Source: an uncultured Solobacterium sp. (lineage in GTDB: Bacteria; Bacillota_I; Bacilli_A; Erysipelotrichales; Erysipelotrichaceae). Taken from it: a DNA stretch of 5,861 nucleotides. Positions 5,815-5,861 of this stretch are shown here, one piece after another. The translations under genes were made by a program, and so were the position numbers. The stretch lies in assembly GCA_900552125.1 (NCBI GenBank), contig URYK01000090.1, forward strand, positions 1-5,861. Direction: 5' to 3'. Numbering within the stretch: position 1 is the first letter of the stretch; each line of letters opens with the position of its first letter. The notes beneath the pieces are model-generated. The model was not told the origin of the DNA. It saw only the letters and a list, made by a program, of their open reading frames with translations, and ran no database searches.

Positions 5815-5861
5815 GTAGGAGATAGTCATTAAACTACCTCCCCTTATCAAACCGCATGTGC
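5815..5861 (-). mobile_element. Probable 3' end of a group II intron (domain V 3' strand and domain VI), partial
   Basis: Read on the minus strand from the right edge, GCACATGCGGTTT (5861-5849) aligns with the 3' strand of group II intron domain V (typically GCACGTACGGTTC). It is followed by a short joiner and a hairpin GGAGGTAGT, loop of six, ACTATCTCC (5841-5818), the shape of domain VI. The hairpin pairs fully on the minus strand with one G-U wobble, while the plus strand has an A-C mismatch, so the RNA is on the minus strand. The run ends CTCCTAC at 5815, compatible with the AY ending of such introns. No clear bulged branch-point A is visible. The catalytic AGC triad and any reverse transcriptase would lie to the right. 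The alternative is a plain minus-strand terminator, since TTTCTTTT follows. Confidence 0.5.

Noticed and set aside
5818..5841. Hairpin after the ATPase gene as the operon terminator
   Set aside because: On the plus strand it has an A-C mismatch and is followed by CCTTATC rather than a T-run, so it does not suit a plus-strand terminator.
5659..5850. Minus-strand open frame over the end of the ABC ATPase gene
   Set aside because: It is antisense to conserved ATPase sequence, serine-rich, and overlaps the intron-like structure; no homology is recognised.
1..5861. CRISPR arrays, tRNA or rRNA genes
   Set aside because: No regularly spaced direct repeats and no tRNA-like or rRNA-like sequence were seen on either strand.

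Overview
The window is AT-rich chromosomal DNA with strong AGGAGG-type ribosome binding sites and Firmicutes-style gene families. This points to a low-GC Bacillota bacterium. A gut Erysipelotrichia or Clostridia relative is plausible, but the sequence alone does not settle the taxon. All five complete genes look intact.

Layout. Positions 1-50 are less AT-rich than the rest and carry a GC-rich 9-bp hairpin, possibly the end of an IS200/IS605-like element lying mostly off the left edge. A bidirectional-looking terminator (63-99) follows. On the minus strand comes a nucleotide-regulated family II inorganic pyrophosphatase with inserted CBS-DRTGG-CBS domains (115-1758), with a TATAAT box upstream. 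A 247-bp divergent intergenic region (1759-2005) holds several palindromes and a near-consensus promoter. From that promoter a plus-strand operon runs to the right edge: a short GntR/YtrA-type repressor (2006-2377), a membrane permease (2426-3130), a membrane-anchored extracytoplasmic protein with a propeller-like C-terminal half (3135-4382), a second permease (4386-5126) and an ABC ATPase (5120-5806). The last ~45 bases, read on the minus strand, resemble the 3' end of a group II intron (domain V 3' strand plus domain VI hairpin) whose body would lie beyond the window.

How the genes work together. The YtrA-type regulator very likely represses its own operon. A perfect 10-bp-arm inverted repeat containing AGTGTA-N12-TACACT sits across the spacer and -10 box of the TTGACA-N17-TACAAT promoter. 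A second site with the same 15 defined positions and the same spacing lies just before the first permease gene. The two six-to-seven-helix permeases and the single ATPase should form one heteromeric ABC transporter. The large anchored outer-face protein encoded between the permeases is the unusual part, and could be a substrate-binding or sensing subunit. Such YtrA-controlled ABC systems in Firmicutes often respond to cell-envelope stress or peptide antibiotics, but the substrate here is unknown.
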